Below are positions 34,266 to 45,900 of a stretch of 64,000 nt of DNA, one piece after another. A program made the position numbers and the translations under genes. The first letter of the stretch is position 1. Each line of letters starts with the position of its first letter. Under the pieces are notes generated by a model that saw only the letters and a program-made list of their open reading frames with translations, was not told where the DNA came from and did not search any database. Location of the stretch: assembly GCA_001949185.1 (NCBI GenBank), contig BDGG01000006.1, forward strand, positions 1,175,657 through 1,239,656. The letters run 5' to 3'. This DNA is from Ramazzottius varieornatus (lineage: Eukaryota > Tardigrada > Eutardigrada > Parachela > Ramazzottiidae).

Positions 34266-34985
34266 GTATTTTGCTGAATGGCAAACTCGCCAGTGATATC
34301 TCGTTTACGGAAGACCATGGTTGATTTCAAAGACTTGATTTTGGCCATGGTGTACCGGGCACACTCCGTCCATTCGGTTCTGGCACTAATTCTGTCCAGG
34401 TTGCCATGTGTTTGAACTCTTGGTATAGTCATATCTGTGCTGCAACCGACGCTTTCGATCTTACTAACACTTATGTGGAAATTGGCTTCTTAAGTTTTTG
34501 GGCTTGAACCAGTGGAATTCCGAAAATGTGAAACTCTCGCAATGAATTCTCGCAATGTGAAGCACTGTGCAGACCGAGATCAGCTGAGAAATGAAAATTT
34601 GAAATTCTGAGTCAAACGTGCAGAAAGTAATCCGTTTTCGCTTTCAAGACGAGCTATCGTACTCGAGGGCTGCTTATCTTGAAAGCGAGACTTCGTAATC
34701 CACGCTCAAGATCAACACAATCAAAGGAGTTTTACGGCCTGTCGTGAGAAGGACTAATGCTCCTGGGATCCGAATAAATCAATAGTTCCACAGTTATAAT
34801 GCCGCAAACTCTCGCAGTGACGTACTTCATTCGGAACGCGCGAGAATCTGATTATTGCTGGAGAAAAAGACAACAGGAAAAAAGGGGTTCAGATGAGCTT
34901 ACGAAGGACCAACAGCTGAGACAGACTGTACAGCACAGATGAGAGAAAACTTCTCAACGAGTTGAACTGTATGTGACGCTCGATA

Positions 34986-35470
34986 TTAAAATCTCAAGTT
35001 CAGGTACCAGTCGTCAGAATAAGGCACGCCCAAGAGTTTAGCACAATACTTGTTACCGTTGAAGAAAAGCTGTCTTCCTTCGAGTTGCCCTCTTGGACTT
35101 CTCCCAGGACACTCTCTTGACGATGTTACTCCTCTTGTCGGTGTAGAAGCTGTCGCCAGAAAAGTTTTGTTGGTAGACCGGAAGGCCGTTCCGTCTTTGC
35201 TGCATGTGGGGTAGAACTCCAGCGTGGGCGCGGGTTCGCCTTGGGGATAACCGCGCGTAGGCGGCATTCCAGCACAGCGTTTGGTTCGTCTGCGCAACGA
35301 GTGACCCGTACCCATTGGCCAGCTGTTGACCATTAGAACCCAGGTAGCTACCGTAGTGCCGAGACTTGGCCACTGGGTTTGCCACAGCCGGGCCATGCAA
35401 GGTTTGCAGTACCAGCACGCACAGAAGGAAAACGGGCGCAGTCTTCGCTGTCGTTGTTTGATCAGTCTAG
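34986..35470 (-). pseudogene. Broken paralogue of the thyroglobulin-type-1-like protein
   Basis: After a possible acceptor (GGAATCTAG, about 35470) a frame opens with a signal-peptide-like stretch (APVFLLCVLVLQTLHGPAVA). It continues through LVAQTNQTLCWNAAY to VYQQNFSGDSFYTDKRSN, then stops at 35053. The C-terminal block matching the 33.7-kb exon (FFNGNKYCAKLLGVPYSDDW) is present in another frame, ending at 34986, so at least one frameshift separates the two. A further type-1-like piece (EFYPTCSKDG) appears in that second frame upstream. The position where the 33.7-kb copy has an intron boundary has no intron here. It is either a decayed duplicate or an assembly indel. Confidence 0.45.
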
Positions 35471-36159
35471 ATTCCGTATTATGATCTGGAATACTACACA
35501 ATGTTAATTGCTATATGCCAAGTTTCCAAGTCAGACTGCAGTCAAATAGGTTTCGGCGGCCCAATTTCCGGAAACTCATTTTGCTACCAAATGACCCTTT
35601 TCCGACATGAACCTTGAGAGAATATTCGGAGGCATCGGATGGTAGCTTTGCCGTACCTCGCCGTGGCTTACAGTCTCAAAAAAACTGTTCGGCCTTTTCG
35701 GAAGACGTTCTGGAAAATTTTAGGGGCTGCCAATAACTAAAACATCCCCGCCAGGACATTTGATGCCAAAACGACTACCTACGTATTTTCATGCTACATG
35801 ACGTCATTGTGACGTCAAAACTTTTTCAGTTAAAATTCGAACCGCTTCAGACTTTACCCCGACGTAGGCAACTAAACACTGGTCGGACGGCGCAATGGAT
35901 GTCAGAATCTGGTTGCTCGATGTTTGCTATACTAGATCGCATTAGAAGTTGAAGATTGCCCCTGGGGTGCCAAAACTTCAGAACCGTCTCCTGAACAATC
36001 GTGTTATTAGTCAATATTCCGGAAATTGGGCTGCCAAAACCCAGATGCTGTTCAGAATTGAACATCACGATGGATATCTCAAAAGAAAAGCTGAGAATTT
36101 ACAGCTCACAATCCTCGAGGTCGCCACTGCTCGTTGGCAACCTCACGCATGCCGTACAC

Positions 36160-36243
36160 GCAGGAAGAGAAGTTATGGGCCAGTACAAATTACGGGCCAG
36201 GCGGAAAAGACGGCAAAATGTAAATTTGACCGTAGAGAAGGGC
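36160..36243 (+). repeat. ACGGCAAAATGG-family repeat, copy 3
   Basis: Contains GTACACGCAGGAAGAGAAGT, TATGGGCCAG, TACGGGCCAGGCGGAAAAGA, CGGCAAAATG and GACCGTAGAGAAG. It matches the order in copy 1 including the doubled TATGG.CAG word and the trailing GACCGTAG. Confidence 0.6.
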
Positions 36244-36300
36244 CGAAAAATGCACTGGAGTGAAGGAGGCGGGTTTTTGGCTATATGTTAACTGCTTCTT

Positions 36301-36662
36301 TCTAGACCAGTGTTATTTTGTCATTATAATAGGAAATCGATTTTAATAATTAAAATCGTTTTAATTGTGAGGGTGAGTGTTCACTTGATTGATTTATCCG
36401 TAATAGGAAATCGAATCTTAATTTTAATAATTGAAATTCGTCAGCGATAATTGATTTTACTTGCAGTCAGCTGATCACGTAGACTTAAAATTAGCACGCG
36501 ACTTTTAATACTGTATACTCTCCCGAAATTCACGTACGTCACTCCATTCAGAGTGTAAAAATAGACGGTAAGACCCCAATGATTTGAGAGTCAGAGACGT
36601 ACGTGAATTTCGGGCGAGCATACAGTAATTCTAGTTGCATAGTAAAATAACACTGTTCTAGA
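36301..36662. mobile_element. MITE-like element with 19-bp terminal repeats and an internal long hairpin
   Basis: Ends TCTAGACCAGTGTTATTTT (36301-36319) and AAAATAACACTGTTCTAGA (36644-36662) are inverted repeats with one mismatch. Inside, two direct repeats of AATAGGAAATCG are followed by AATTTTAATAATT-like stretches, and a second, longer inverted repeat lies at 36509-36544 / 36592-36627. There is no open frame. No target duplication is obvious. Confidence 0.6.
36509..36627. repeat. 36-bp-arm hairpin
   Basis: The left arm TACTGTATACTCTCCCGAAA continues TTCACGTACGTC. The right arm is its reverse complement with about five mismatches (GACGTACGTGAATTTCGGGC). The arms are separated by 47 bases. 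Confidence 0.75.
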
Positions 36663-36957
36663 CATGTTGACTTCTGGGTTCTGACCCGTTCTGCATGACG
36701 GTGAACATTTCGCTGCTACAGTACGTTCAACAACCTCTATCCTCCTACCGTCGTACCGAACTTATCCCAAGTTCAAAAATATTGGTTAGAACAAAATGCA
36801 TGGTCTCAGTTCAATCGCTCTAGTTTTACCAGCCAGAACAACAACCGCATTTTGGTGAACCAGGATGCATAAAGGCACAGCAAACCGACAAAGCATTACA
36901 CGATCTAGATACGTACGCTTCCTTAAGTTCACACACTACAGTGTCCGACTGTCTATT

Positions 36958-37336
36958 CTACGAGAAATCAAATCCCACACATTTGCAACCGGAGGGAAAG
37001 TTGCACTCTTGTATCTGCTTTCCACGAGCCACGCACAGCCACGCCCGACCACATTGCCAAGTGCAGCGAAAGCTGAATCGTGTTTTGCCGGACATGCCCT
37101 TCTCATCATCCGGAATTTCCCATGTTTCGCCACCATCTGTAATTAAAAACAATGGTTCCTCCTTTTCTCCTCTTCAAATATTAGTGATTAAAAGAAGCCA
37201 GAACGTAAACGTTCGGAATCCGGAAGACTACTCCACAAGTACAGTCGACAGGAGAACGACACTAACAGTATTGGGCTGAAGTACTCCAAACGGCCGCTGA
37301 CAGCACGACCAACAACAGGATCCAAAGTTTGTCCAT
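36958..37336 (-). CDS. Small secreted cysteine-rich peptide
   Basis: Two exons, 37336-37267 and 37136-36958, joined over a 130-bp intron (GTTAGT ... TTACAG), give 82 aa with phases closing. Exon 1 encodes a clear signal peptide (MDKLWILLLVVLSAAVWSTS, cleavage expected after the following Ala). The mature part begins acidic (GGETWEIPDDEKG) and ends with six cysteines spaced C-x3-C-x5-C-x9-C-x5-C-x-C (RCTWQC ... WLC ... QEC ... SGCKC). The closing CxC recalls cysteine-stabilised folds, but the spacing does not match a family I can name. It could be an antimicrobial, regulatory or other effector peptide. No neighbour gives context. Confidence 0.6.
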
Positions 37337-37519
37337 GATTACCGGTACTGTAAGTACAGCTTACACTATACCGTTCTCTTCCTCCTTCTTCTGGAAATGT
37401 TTGAACCTCGATGTCAGAAATCAACCACTCGAGTAAAGTTCCAGTACGAAATGAACAACGGAGCTACGCGCTGGTTTTATACCAGTTGGGTTTTATACAC
37501 AATGGAGGAATGGCCGATA

Positions 37520-37573
37520 AAACAGGGGAAGCACCGGATGCGGTACGTACCACATCCGGTACTTCCCCTGTTT
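37520..37573. repeat. 54-bp loopless palindrome
   Basis: From AAACAGGGGAAGCACCGGAT to ATCCGGTACTTCCCCTGTTT, centred on GTAC|GTAC at 37546/37547. Only two positions per arm are mismatched and there is no loop. It sits about 180 bp upstream of the small secreted-peptide start, on the far side from its coding exons. Confidence 0.85.
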
Positions 37574-38011
37574 ATCTACTAGACGCTGCACGCGAAAGCT
37601 ATTTTTGAGGACCGTAAACGTTGAAAGTATCGCGGTTTCATCTTCATACGCACTTTCCACGGTTCCAAGTTCCGGGAACTCTTAACTCCTGTAAAAAAGT
37701 TACAGTGGGAAAGAAATGGCCGAAATAACTTCTTCTCGTCTATAACGACTTGAAGATAAGGCTAAAATAAAAATTGTAGTGTCACTTAAGCAGGAGGTTT
37801 TGTTGCAGTCGATCACCTTGCCTGGTTAGATTGAACCGTTCCCCGAGATCTATCTGCTGACTGAGGGTATTTTTTCACGAGTGGCGGAGTACGCCGATCC
37901 CTCGATCGCCATAAAAGTTACTCTGGTCCTGAAGCGGCGAGAGAACTATGGGTCAACTGGTAATCGGCCGCAAGCTGGGCACGTTTCAGCGCAAAAATAC
38001 TGTGCGTCCAT

Positions 38012-38603
38012 GGGGGGGGGGGGGGGGGGGGGGGGNNNNNNNNNNNNNNNNNNNNNNNNNNNNNNNNNNNNNNNNNNNNNNNNNNNNNNNNNNNNNNNNN
38101 NNNNNNNNNNNNNNNNNNNNNNNNNNNNNNNNNNNNNNNNNNNNNNNNNNNNNNNNNNNNNNNNNNNNNNNNNNNNNNNNNNNNNNNNNNNNNNNNNNNN
38201 NNNNNNNNNNNNNNNNNNNNNNNNNNNNNNNNNNNNNNNNNNNNNNNNNNNNNNNNNNNNNNNNNNNNNNNNNNNNNNNNNNNNNNNNNNNNNNNNNNNN
38301 NNNNNNNNNNNNNNNNNNNNNNNNNNNNNNNNNNNNNNNNNNNNNNNNNNNNNNNNNNNNNNNNNNNNNNNNNNNNNNNNNNNNNNNNNNNNNNNNNNNN
38401 NNNNNNNNNNNNNNNNNNNNNNNNNNNNNNNNNNNNNNNNNNNNNNNNNNNNNNNNNNNNNNNNNNNNNNNNNNNNNNNNNNNNNNNNNNNNNNNNNNNN
38501 NNNNNNNNNNNNNNNNNNNNNNNNNNNNNNNNNNNNNNNNNNNNNNNNNNNNNNNNNNNNNNNNNNNNNNNNNNNNNNNNNNNNNNNNNNNNNNNNNNNN
38601 NNN
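38012..38603. other. G homopolymer followed by assembly gap
   Basis: A run of 24 G (38012-38035) leads directly into 568 unresolved bases (38036-38603). The homopolymer is probably where sequencing or assembly failed. The true length and content of the gap are unknown. Confidence 0.95.
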
Positions 38604-39970
38604 ACAGGGTGGCATTACAGACATTAAGTTGCCATCGCCAGATGAAAGTCCCACTGTAGCTCAGATGAGTTGCAACGTCACTCATAAGCGCAGCAGCTGA
38701 TCAGACCTTTGAATAGTTGAGCAGCCACCATGCTTCCCAATGCTAGCCAACCGTAACTCCGATTACGCTATTTTTCGAAAATAAGGGGAGCTTCGGAAAG
38801 CAAAATGTAGTTACTCGGCACGAAAGGGGCGGAGCAAGGCCGTAGCTACAGTCGCAAAGTGAACGGGAGTGGCAACTTAATCTCTATATTGATCTGAAGG
38901 TACGTACCTGGTATTAAATGCGGCGGCGTCGGTGTGTGCATTCTTCACCATGCAGTGAGGCTTGATGGATGCAACGGTACTCCAACTGAAAATACCAAAC
39001 ATATTGGGGAAGTGTCTTTCAGGATGCCCGTCTCTGTCATATCGCGCACTAAGTTACTTGGTCCATGCCGGTGCGTCCGTTGACCACCCACAGCCGGAAG
39101 CGTAGAGAGAAAAAATCGGAATATCTCGAACCGACTGAAAATGTTTAAAGTTAAGACTTTTACGGTGCATGCAAAGAACTAGTCAAGGATCGAGTGTATG
39201 GTAAAGATAGACATACAGGTTTGTAAAACTCTGAAAATTTCCGAATTATGCGCGGTATGTACGCGAGACGAGCGCAACACGGAAGTTAGCACCTGTCTGA
39301 CGTCATTTCCGTTGTTTGTTCAGCATCTTACTGTAAGCCACCTCAAACTGAGATCTCGCGGTTAACGGGAGATAAACTGCGAGAACGAGCAAACGTGCAC
39401 GTAAAGAATCGAGAAGGACACAGGATCTAAACCTAGCTTCTGTATACTTTCAAACCTTTTATACTCTAATAAAATGATAGAACTGTTCAAAGTAAAAAAG
39501 CCATCAGAAACAGCGAAAAAGGGAGAAAAGTCTACTACCGCACGCTTCCAGCAGAAGATTTGAACGAGTTCCACAACTGCACATGCACAACAGCGTAAAT
39601 CCCAACAAGTACATTGCAGACTTTACCAAGATTTCTAGTCGACGAAAGCAAAGTTTTTTCAGAGAAGACCGGAATAAAAAGCCTAACATTCGGATGAAAT
39701 ATGACAAGAAATAATTTAAGCTATCCACGTACATATTCATAGATTGTCTTTAAATATCTTCCTGGGGTTATCTTTGTGAGTGGGAGAGACTAGACTGGAA
39801 TTCTGTTGCGCTGCTGCTGGTTGTCTTCCATGCCACCAAGCAAGCGGGCCTACTTTGTGAGGGGGTGTGCACCGGACTGAAGTTGAAACTTGACTGGAGC
39901 GAAGGATACATAAAGGTGTGTGGTCTTTGGTTACAGAAGAGACACGTCAAAAGCCAAGCTTGGGCCAAGC
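38604..39970. other. Spacer downstream of CaMKII
   Basis: No conserved coding signal is seen on either strand. The CaMKII 3' untranslated region should begin just below 39971 and run leftwards. Confidence 0.4.
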
Positions 39971-42900
39971 CTATGCGCTGTGCTTGGCCGTGCACCGACC
40001 ACCTGACCGATGCGAGTGCACCAGTAGCCACCGCTCTCCCCGTCGGTGCCAGATGCGGCTTTCCTCAAACTGCTGCGTCCCCGTACCACCGGACCTGAAA
40101 AAGACCACCCGCCAAGTGACTTCCTGCTTCCACAGCCCAGTTTATACTACAGAGGAGCTCGGCAAACAAGCTCGCCCAGACTGCTTTCTCAAGTGGCGCA
40201 CGCTTTCAGTCTCACTGACTGGAAGCGTGCGCCACTTGGAAAAAACGATCTAGACGAGTTTGTTTACGAGCTCCCAAGAGATGTAAAACTTACTTGTCGA
40301 CAAACTGGTCCAAGCGCACATAGGCAATGCAGGCGGCATCTTCACCAATCATCTGGACTTGAGGGTTCAGCACTGTACATCGGATATTCTTCATGTTCCT
40401 AGACATGCCTGTATGGAAGAGAGATAAAACGTGAATTAATTCGGGCGGAAGCTGCCGAGATAGTCTATCACAAAAAGTTACACTCACTGTTGTCGAAATA
40501 GAATTTATGGAAATCCATTCCGACAATGAGATTGCTCAGCGACTCGGGCTCGAAAGATGTCATGCCACTGTCGCATAACCTCCTGCAAAATAGTAACATA
40601 GTCAGCTTGGGTATTTCCGATAAAATAGTGGTTTAGACTAGCTTACGAGTAGGTGTCGTAGTCGCCGGAGCTGATGCTATCCAGCAGGTTCTGCGTGACA
40701 CGGATAATGTCCTGTTTCCTGGCATTGCCCTGTGTTACGGTCGATTGTACGGAGGAGACGCTGGTGCCGGAATCGACATGGCCGTTGATGCCAATGTGGT
40801 TCTCGATCTTGAGGGAACTGGGAGCGAAGGGAGTCTTGGGAGTCTCCAGTCCGTCCTCCTCGACGATGGTGTCGCTGTTGGCCAGTGCGGCGGCCGCGTC
40901 GGCTTCAGCCATCACAACGGCACCGGCCACCGTTTCGGGGGCTTTCTTGACCGTCGAGCTGCGCTGGTCGATCTTTGGTATGGAAAAGTTACGGGTAGCC
41001 AGCATGGTCGTGAGGATTGCACCCTGAAACAGATTAAAAACAGTACAGTCAACCACAGATTCCACAAACAAGACACGGCGTTCACAAACTTTACAACGGA
41101 GAATAGAGCCGACCATAGAAAAAAGGCACTGGCAGTGCAACTCTGACGCAGCCTAAGTTCGATTCTCGATGTAGTCTTCGATGAAACCAAGAATTTAACC
41201 GTCCTGAAAGTCTTCCTCGTTTCGTCATTTTTCCTTGTTCGTCCTATGCGCGGATACCAGTCGACAGAATAACTTCCCCCAGATCGTTTTCCCAAGTGGC
41301 GCACGTTCACAGTCAATAGCACTGCAAACGTGCGCCACTTCCGAAAACGATCCGGGTGAGATTGTTGGCCGAGATCTCACCTATCATAACCCGTGAGTAG
41401 ACTATCTTGATTGGTAACCCATGCGGACTAAGCTGAGAATGCAGATGTAAGAAGGTGGGAATTTACCGCAATGAGGAGCAGCCACGTAAAGGATATTCCA
41501 CATCGCGCCAGGACATAATCCACCAAGATATTCCACACCAATCCTAGCCTGCCCTTCCTGTCTACCGTCCCCGACCCCGTAGCTTCCTCGACAAAAAACT
41601 TTTCAACATCCACATGATCATCACTGGCGCCCACCAGTTCGGCCTCAACAGCCCCACGGTTCAGGTTGACATTGGGCGCTGAATGTCGATGTGCGCGTTG
41701 GGCTCTCAAGTCCAACTTGCGCAATGCCTGGACCTCAATTAGGGCCAGCACAATCAGAAAGACTTTCCAAAAGAGACTACACGATTCATGCAAGCTTAAA
41801 GGAGAGTAGTGGTGCCAGCACCTCAACGAGACTGCGGTCGATGGCCGCCGCCGCCGCATTTGCCACCACCTTGGACGTGTCCCTGGGTTGGTCCCGCGTC
41901 AGCTGGACAATCTGCGTCAAGGTCTTGGCTGGTCCCGGATGGCTCAAGATGGGTGAGGACAATGCTGAGCGTGAGACGGGCAGAACAAAGGGCAGATCAG
42001 CATCGGGCGATTTGTGGCGATCATGACGGGCTTCGGCACTGGCACTGCCTTTCCTGGCTAGCAAGGCTGCATCAGCGCTCGTCTTGCGAGCCTGCTTCTC
42101 CTTCAGCTTATCACCAGACGACGACTTGAAGAGCTTGCCCCATTCCATAATCACGTCGAGAAATATTTCCTCATTAGCACACGCGACGAAGGAGGAAAGA
42201 ACTGATGCCAGCAAAACTCGACCCTCGCATGACTTCCAGCTTGGTTTCTTCCGATGTTCAACGTGGAAAGAGAAGGGAAGGCCTATAAATATCCCCTGTA
42301 TTTTTGGCAGCTCGATGAGACCGGCTTGCTTGTACCAGTATCATCATCAGCGTCGTCGACGCCGCAAAGTTGTTCTTTCGGCAGATGGAAATGATCTTGT
42401 AAGCTAAGGTTATAACGGACGTCCAAACAGCTTGTCTGTCACATCCAGATCACGCCGAAGACTCAAAAAACCCACGCTCCACATGGTACTGTTTTCCTTG
42501 CTGAAATTTCCTCGCAGAAGCACGCTATGCCAATCCTTCATCGCAACACCATCCGATACACGCCGGAACACGAAACCTCTCCTGACAGAATAAACTAAGA
42601 CGTGAATAAATCAACTGAACCAGATCGTTACCCCAAGTAGCGCATCTTTCCATTGTTCCTGGTTGGAGATGTGCGCCACTTAAGATCATTATACCAAGTG
42701 GCGCACGTTTGCATTACTATTGGCTGAAAGTGTGCGCCACTTGGGAAAAACCGATCTGACTCAAATCATTCCACGCGAACGATAGGTGGCGTTAAGTTCG
42801 CTAAGGAGCTCCAAATGGAAGTTGATGCTTGAAATACGCGAGTATGACTTACGAAAAAGACTGGAGTAGGCATTTGATGCGGGTTTAATCGGTCGGGGAG

Positions 42901-45900
42901 AACTTTGTGTTTTGACGGAGTGATGCCTGATCGATCAATAGCTCTCGCATGACATTTAAAACACACCAGGCTTTTCATGTTACGCTGCCGCCGGGGAGTC
43001 TTCCTCACACTAGTACTTGGCAAATGCCAATCGATAGACAGGCTTCCAATGCTTCATTGCCATATGGAGAACTGACAGTCATCCTTGACTGCATCGACCA
43101 GTGTACTCTAGCTCGGCAGGACTCCCCTCCACTACAGAATGGAACGACCTTCCTTCCAGCGCTAATCCCGTCTGCTATAGGTCTCGTTCCATCATCCGTG
43201 AATCCCCAAAGACAGTCTGATGGCTGAAAGTCTCAACTTCGCCTTTGCCTCTTACTGCTCGTCACGTAACGCACCAGGGTAGGTATCACCGACACTCAAT
43301 GAGGACAAACTGGGAGATTTGTTCCCGCAGCGGTTTCTTCCTGAAAACTCTTCCCACACACCAGTCCTCCGCGAAACATGAAACCTTCTCAGCCTTCCCT
43401 AACGGGGAACAGTACGGCTGCATCGACCCAGCCTCGTTTCGTGACGGATAAATGTTCGAGTTCCAACTGGGCACAATAGTGAAAATAACATGACGGCACG
43501 GCCTTGTATGGAGGCCAGTTTCTACACGGCACAGCCTTGCTGTTGACACTGCCTTTGCGGCGGTCGACGGAGTGCTTTCTGCCCAAGTTCAATTTTCATT
43601 AGATTCGGCCCGCCAAGTTAAGAGGCACCATATTAAACTTTATGGGGTGATATCGACGTACCTTCAGTTTCCGCCTGGCGTTGAAGCGTTTCAGGCATTC
43701 GACCGTCTGTTGGCGATGCATCCTGTTGGCCACGTCGTCGCGGCGTTGGATCCAGGTATGCTTGAGGGCATCGGTGGAGGTAATGCGCTTCCGAGGATCG
43801 GTGTTCAACATTTTATTAATCAGATCTTTGGCTTCCTTCGTGACCGTGTCCCATTCCGGTGATGGGTACTCGAAATGGCCGCTTTTGATCTGCGCGTACA
43901 GCCGGATCTGGTCTTCATCCCAAAAGGGCGGATAACCAACCAGCAATATGTACAGAATCACGCCTGCAACAAATAAAGAAACATACCGTTAAGACAATCT
44001 CTCGAAAGACCTCAATCCTACTTTCCAAAATCTTATACTGAACCTAGACGAAGAAACTCTGCAAGATATTTTTTCCAAGTGGCGCAGATTTCCGGTTATT
44101 CTGGCCGGGAACGTGCGCCACTTGGGCAAACCGATCTTGCCAGGTTTGTTTGCCAAGCTCATAGACTACCATCACAAAAACAGACTTCACAGAAGACGAT
44201 CCGCCAACACGAATTGAAAACAATCCTGGATTTTTCCACGCGAAGGCATTATACGAATTGTTTTCAAACTAGAAAAAAGGGGCAAGAGAAAATTGCCGAG
44301 TACCGATTTAATTTTCTGTAATTTTCGAGTTAATTTTCTTTCTAAGGCTGAGCTGATCGGATTAGACACGTTGTGTAATTCTTCGTGCAAGGAGGAGGTT
44401 GAAACAAGAGAAGGGAAGATAAAGCCTCAAGGTCATCATTAGCTTTGCGATTTTGAGGAAGAGTTACAAGCTCGTTACCGCAAGCCCATATGTCGACAGG
44501 TTTTCCGTACGGTTCCTTCTTGAGCACTTCCGGCGAGAGGTAACCAGGTGTGCCGGCAAAGCCATGCCAAGCCTGCTGTTCGCCCGACACTTCGATGGCC
44601 AGTCCAAAGTCGGCCAGCTTGACGATGGCGCTCTTGGACTTGCTGGATAGCAGCAGGTTCTCGGGCTACAGGAAGAAGAGAGGTTAGGTTGGAGGGTATA
44701 CAACATACACTTGGCTAATTCGCAGCTGTCACGGAAAGCGGCGGCCCAACCTTAAGATCTCTGTGGACGACATTGTTGGAGTGACAATGATTGACACTCT
44801 CCAGAATTTGTGCAATACACTTGCTGGCGTCGTGTTCACTGTAGTATTCGCGGGCCACGATATCCTCAAACAGTTCCCCACCGGTTACTCTGCAAATGAC
44901 ATACTTCCACATTAATCTTCGATCCAAACCAGCTTATCGTTCACAACAGGTTTACTTTCAGTTGAAAGAAAAAAGAAAAACGATCAAATCAGGCAAACGA
45001 GAGGTCGGAAAACAAAGCGTACAAGATTCTTTTTCAAGTGGCGCACGTTCTCCTTGTTACTGAATACTGATCAAAAGCGTGCGCCACTGAAGCCCCGAGT
45101 GAAGCAAATTTCCAGTATTATTGGATGGAAGCGTGCGCCATTTAGATTATGATGTTGTACGTATCGCTTGCCGCCTCTCAAATATCTGTTCGAACGGACA
45201 TTCATCTTCGCGTCGGCGTCATTGAACAATCAGAGAAAGCTAAAATAATACCCATACTCGCGAATTCCAAAAAGTATCCATTGCACCAAAGCTCCATCCG
45301 ACTTGTGATGTGTATGTGTTAGTCATGTTCAGAGAATCTCACGCCATTGTATCGGTCAGTAGTTCGTCTCGCCGATTTTTTACAGCAATTTCTACAGGTA
45401 TTCAGTGAACTTACAAGTCGAACACGAGGTAATGGAAGTTTTCCTCTTGTATGCTTTCGTGGAGTCTCACTGCACAGAAAGAATCGTTTGAGAACGTATG
45501 TATAACGAGGTTACTCGGACTGAAGACTCTTGACAAGCAGGCCGCCATCCACAAGTGTCCATACCAGCCAACACACTTGACAACATCTGTCGTCAAGGCA
45601 AAGGGCAAACACAGCCCCGAAACCGCCACCGACGGAGGAACCTGACAAGGTTTCCCCTCTTCCGCGACAGGCCCATACGAATGTGGATCAGAGTCATGCG
45701 TGCGGAAGAGGAGTTCCTGGCGGGGTTCTTCCGTCGTGCGAAAGCCCAGCATGCAACCTACCGATATTGGGATGATTAAGCCGTCTGCATATCCGTGCTT
45801 CCCGCTCCAGCTTCTGGAAATCTGCAACACAAACAAGCGCATTTAGAGCCGACGAATCTTTCCCTCCGTAATTTGCTTCCCCTAAGAGCAAATCATCATC

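Noticed and set aside
37881-38700. Long open frames through the unresolved bases
   Set aside because: They exist only because the gap is unread; no real codons support them.
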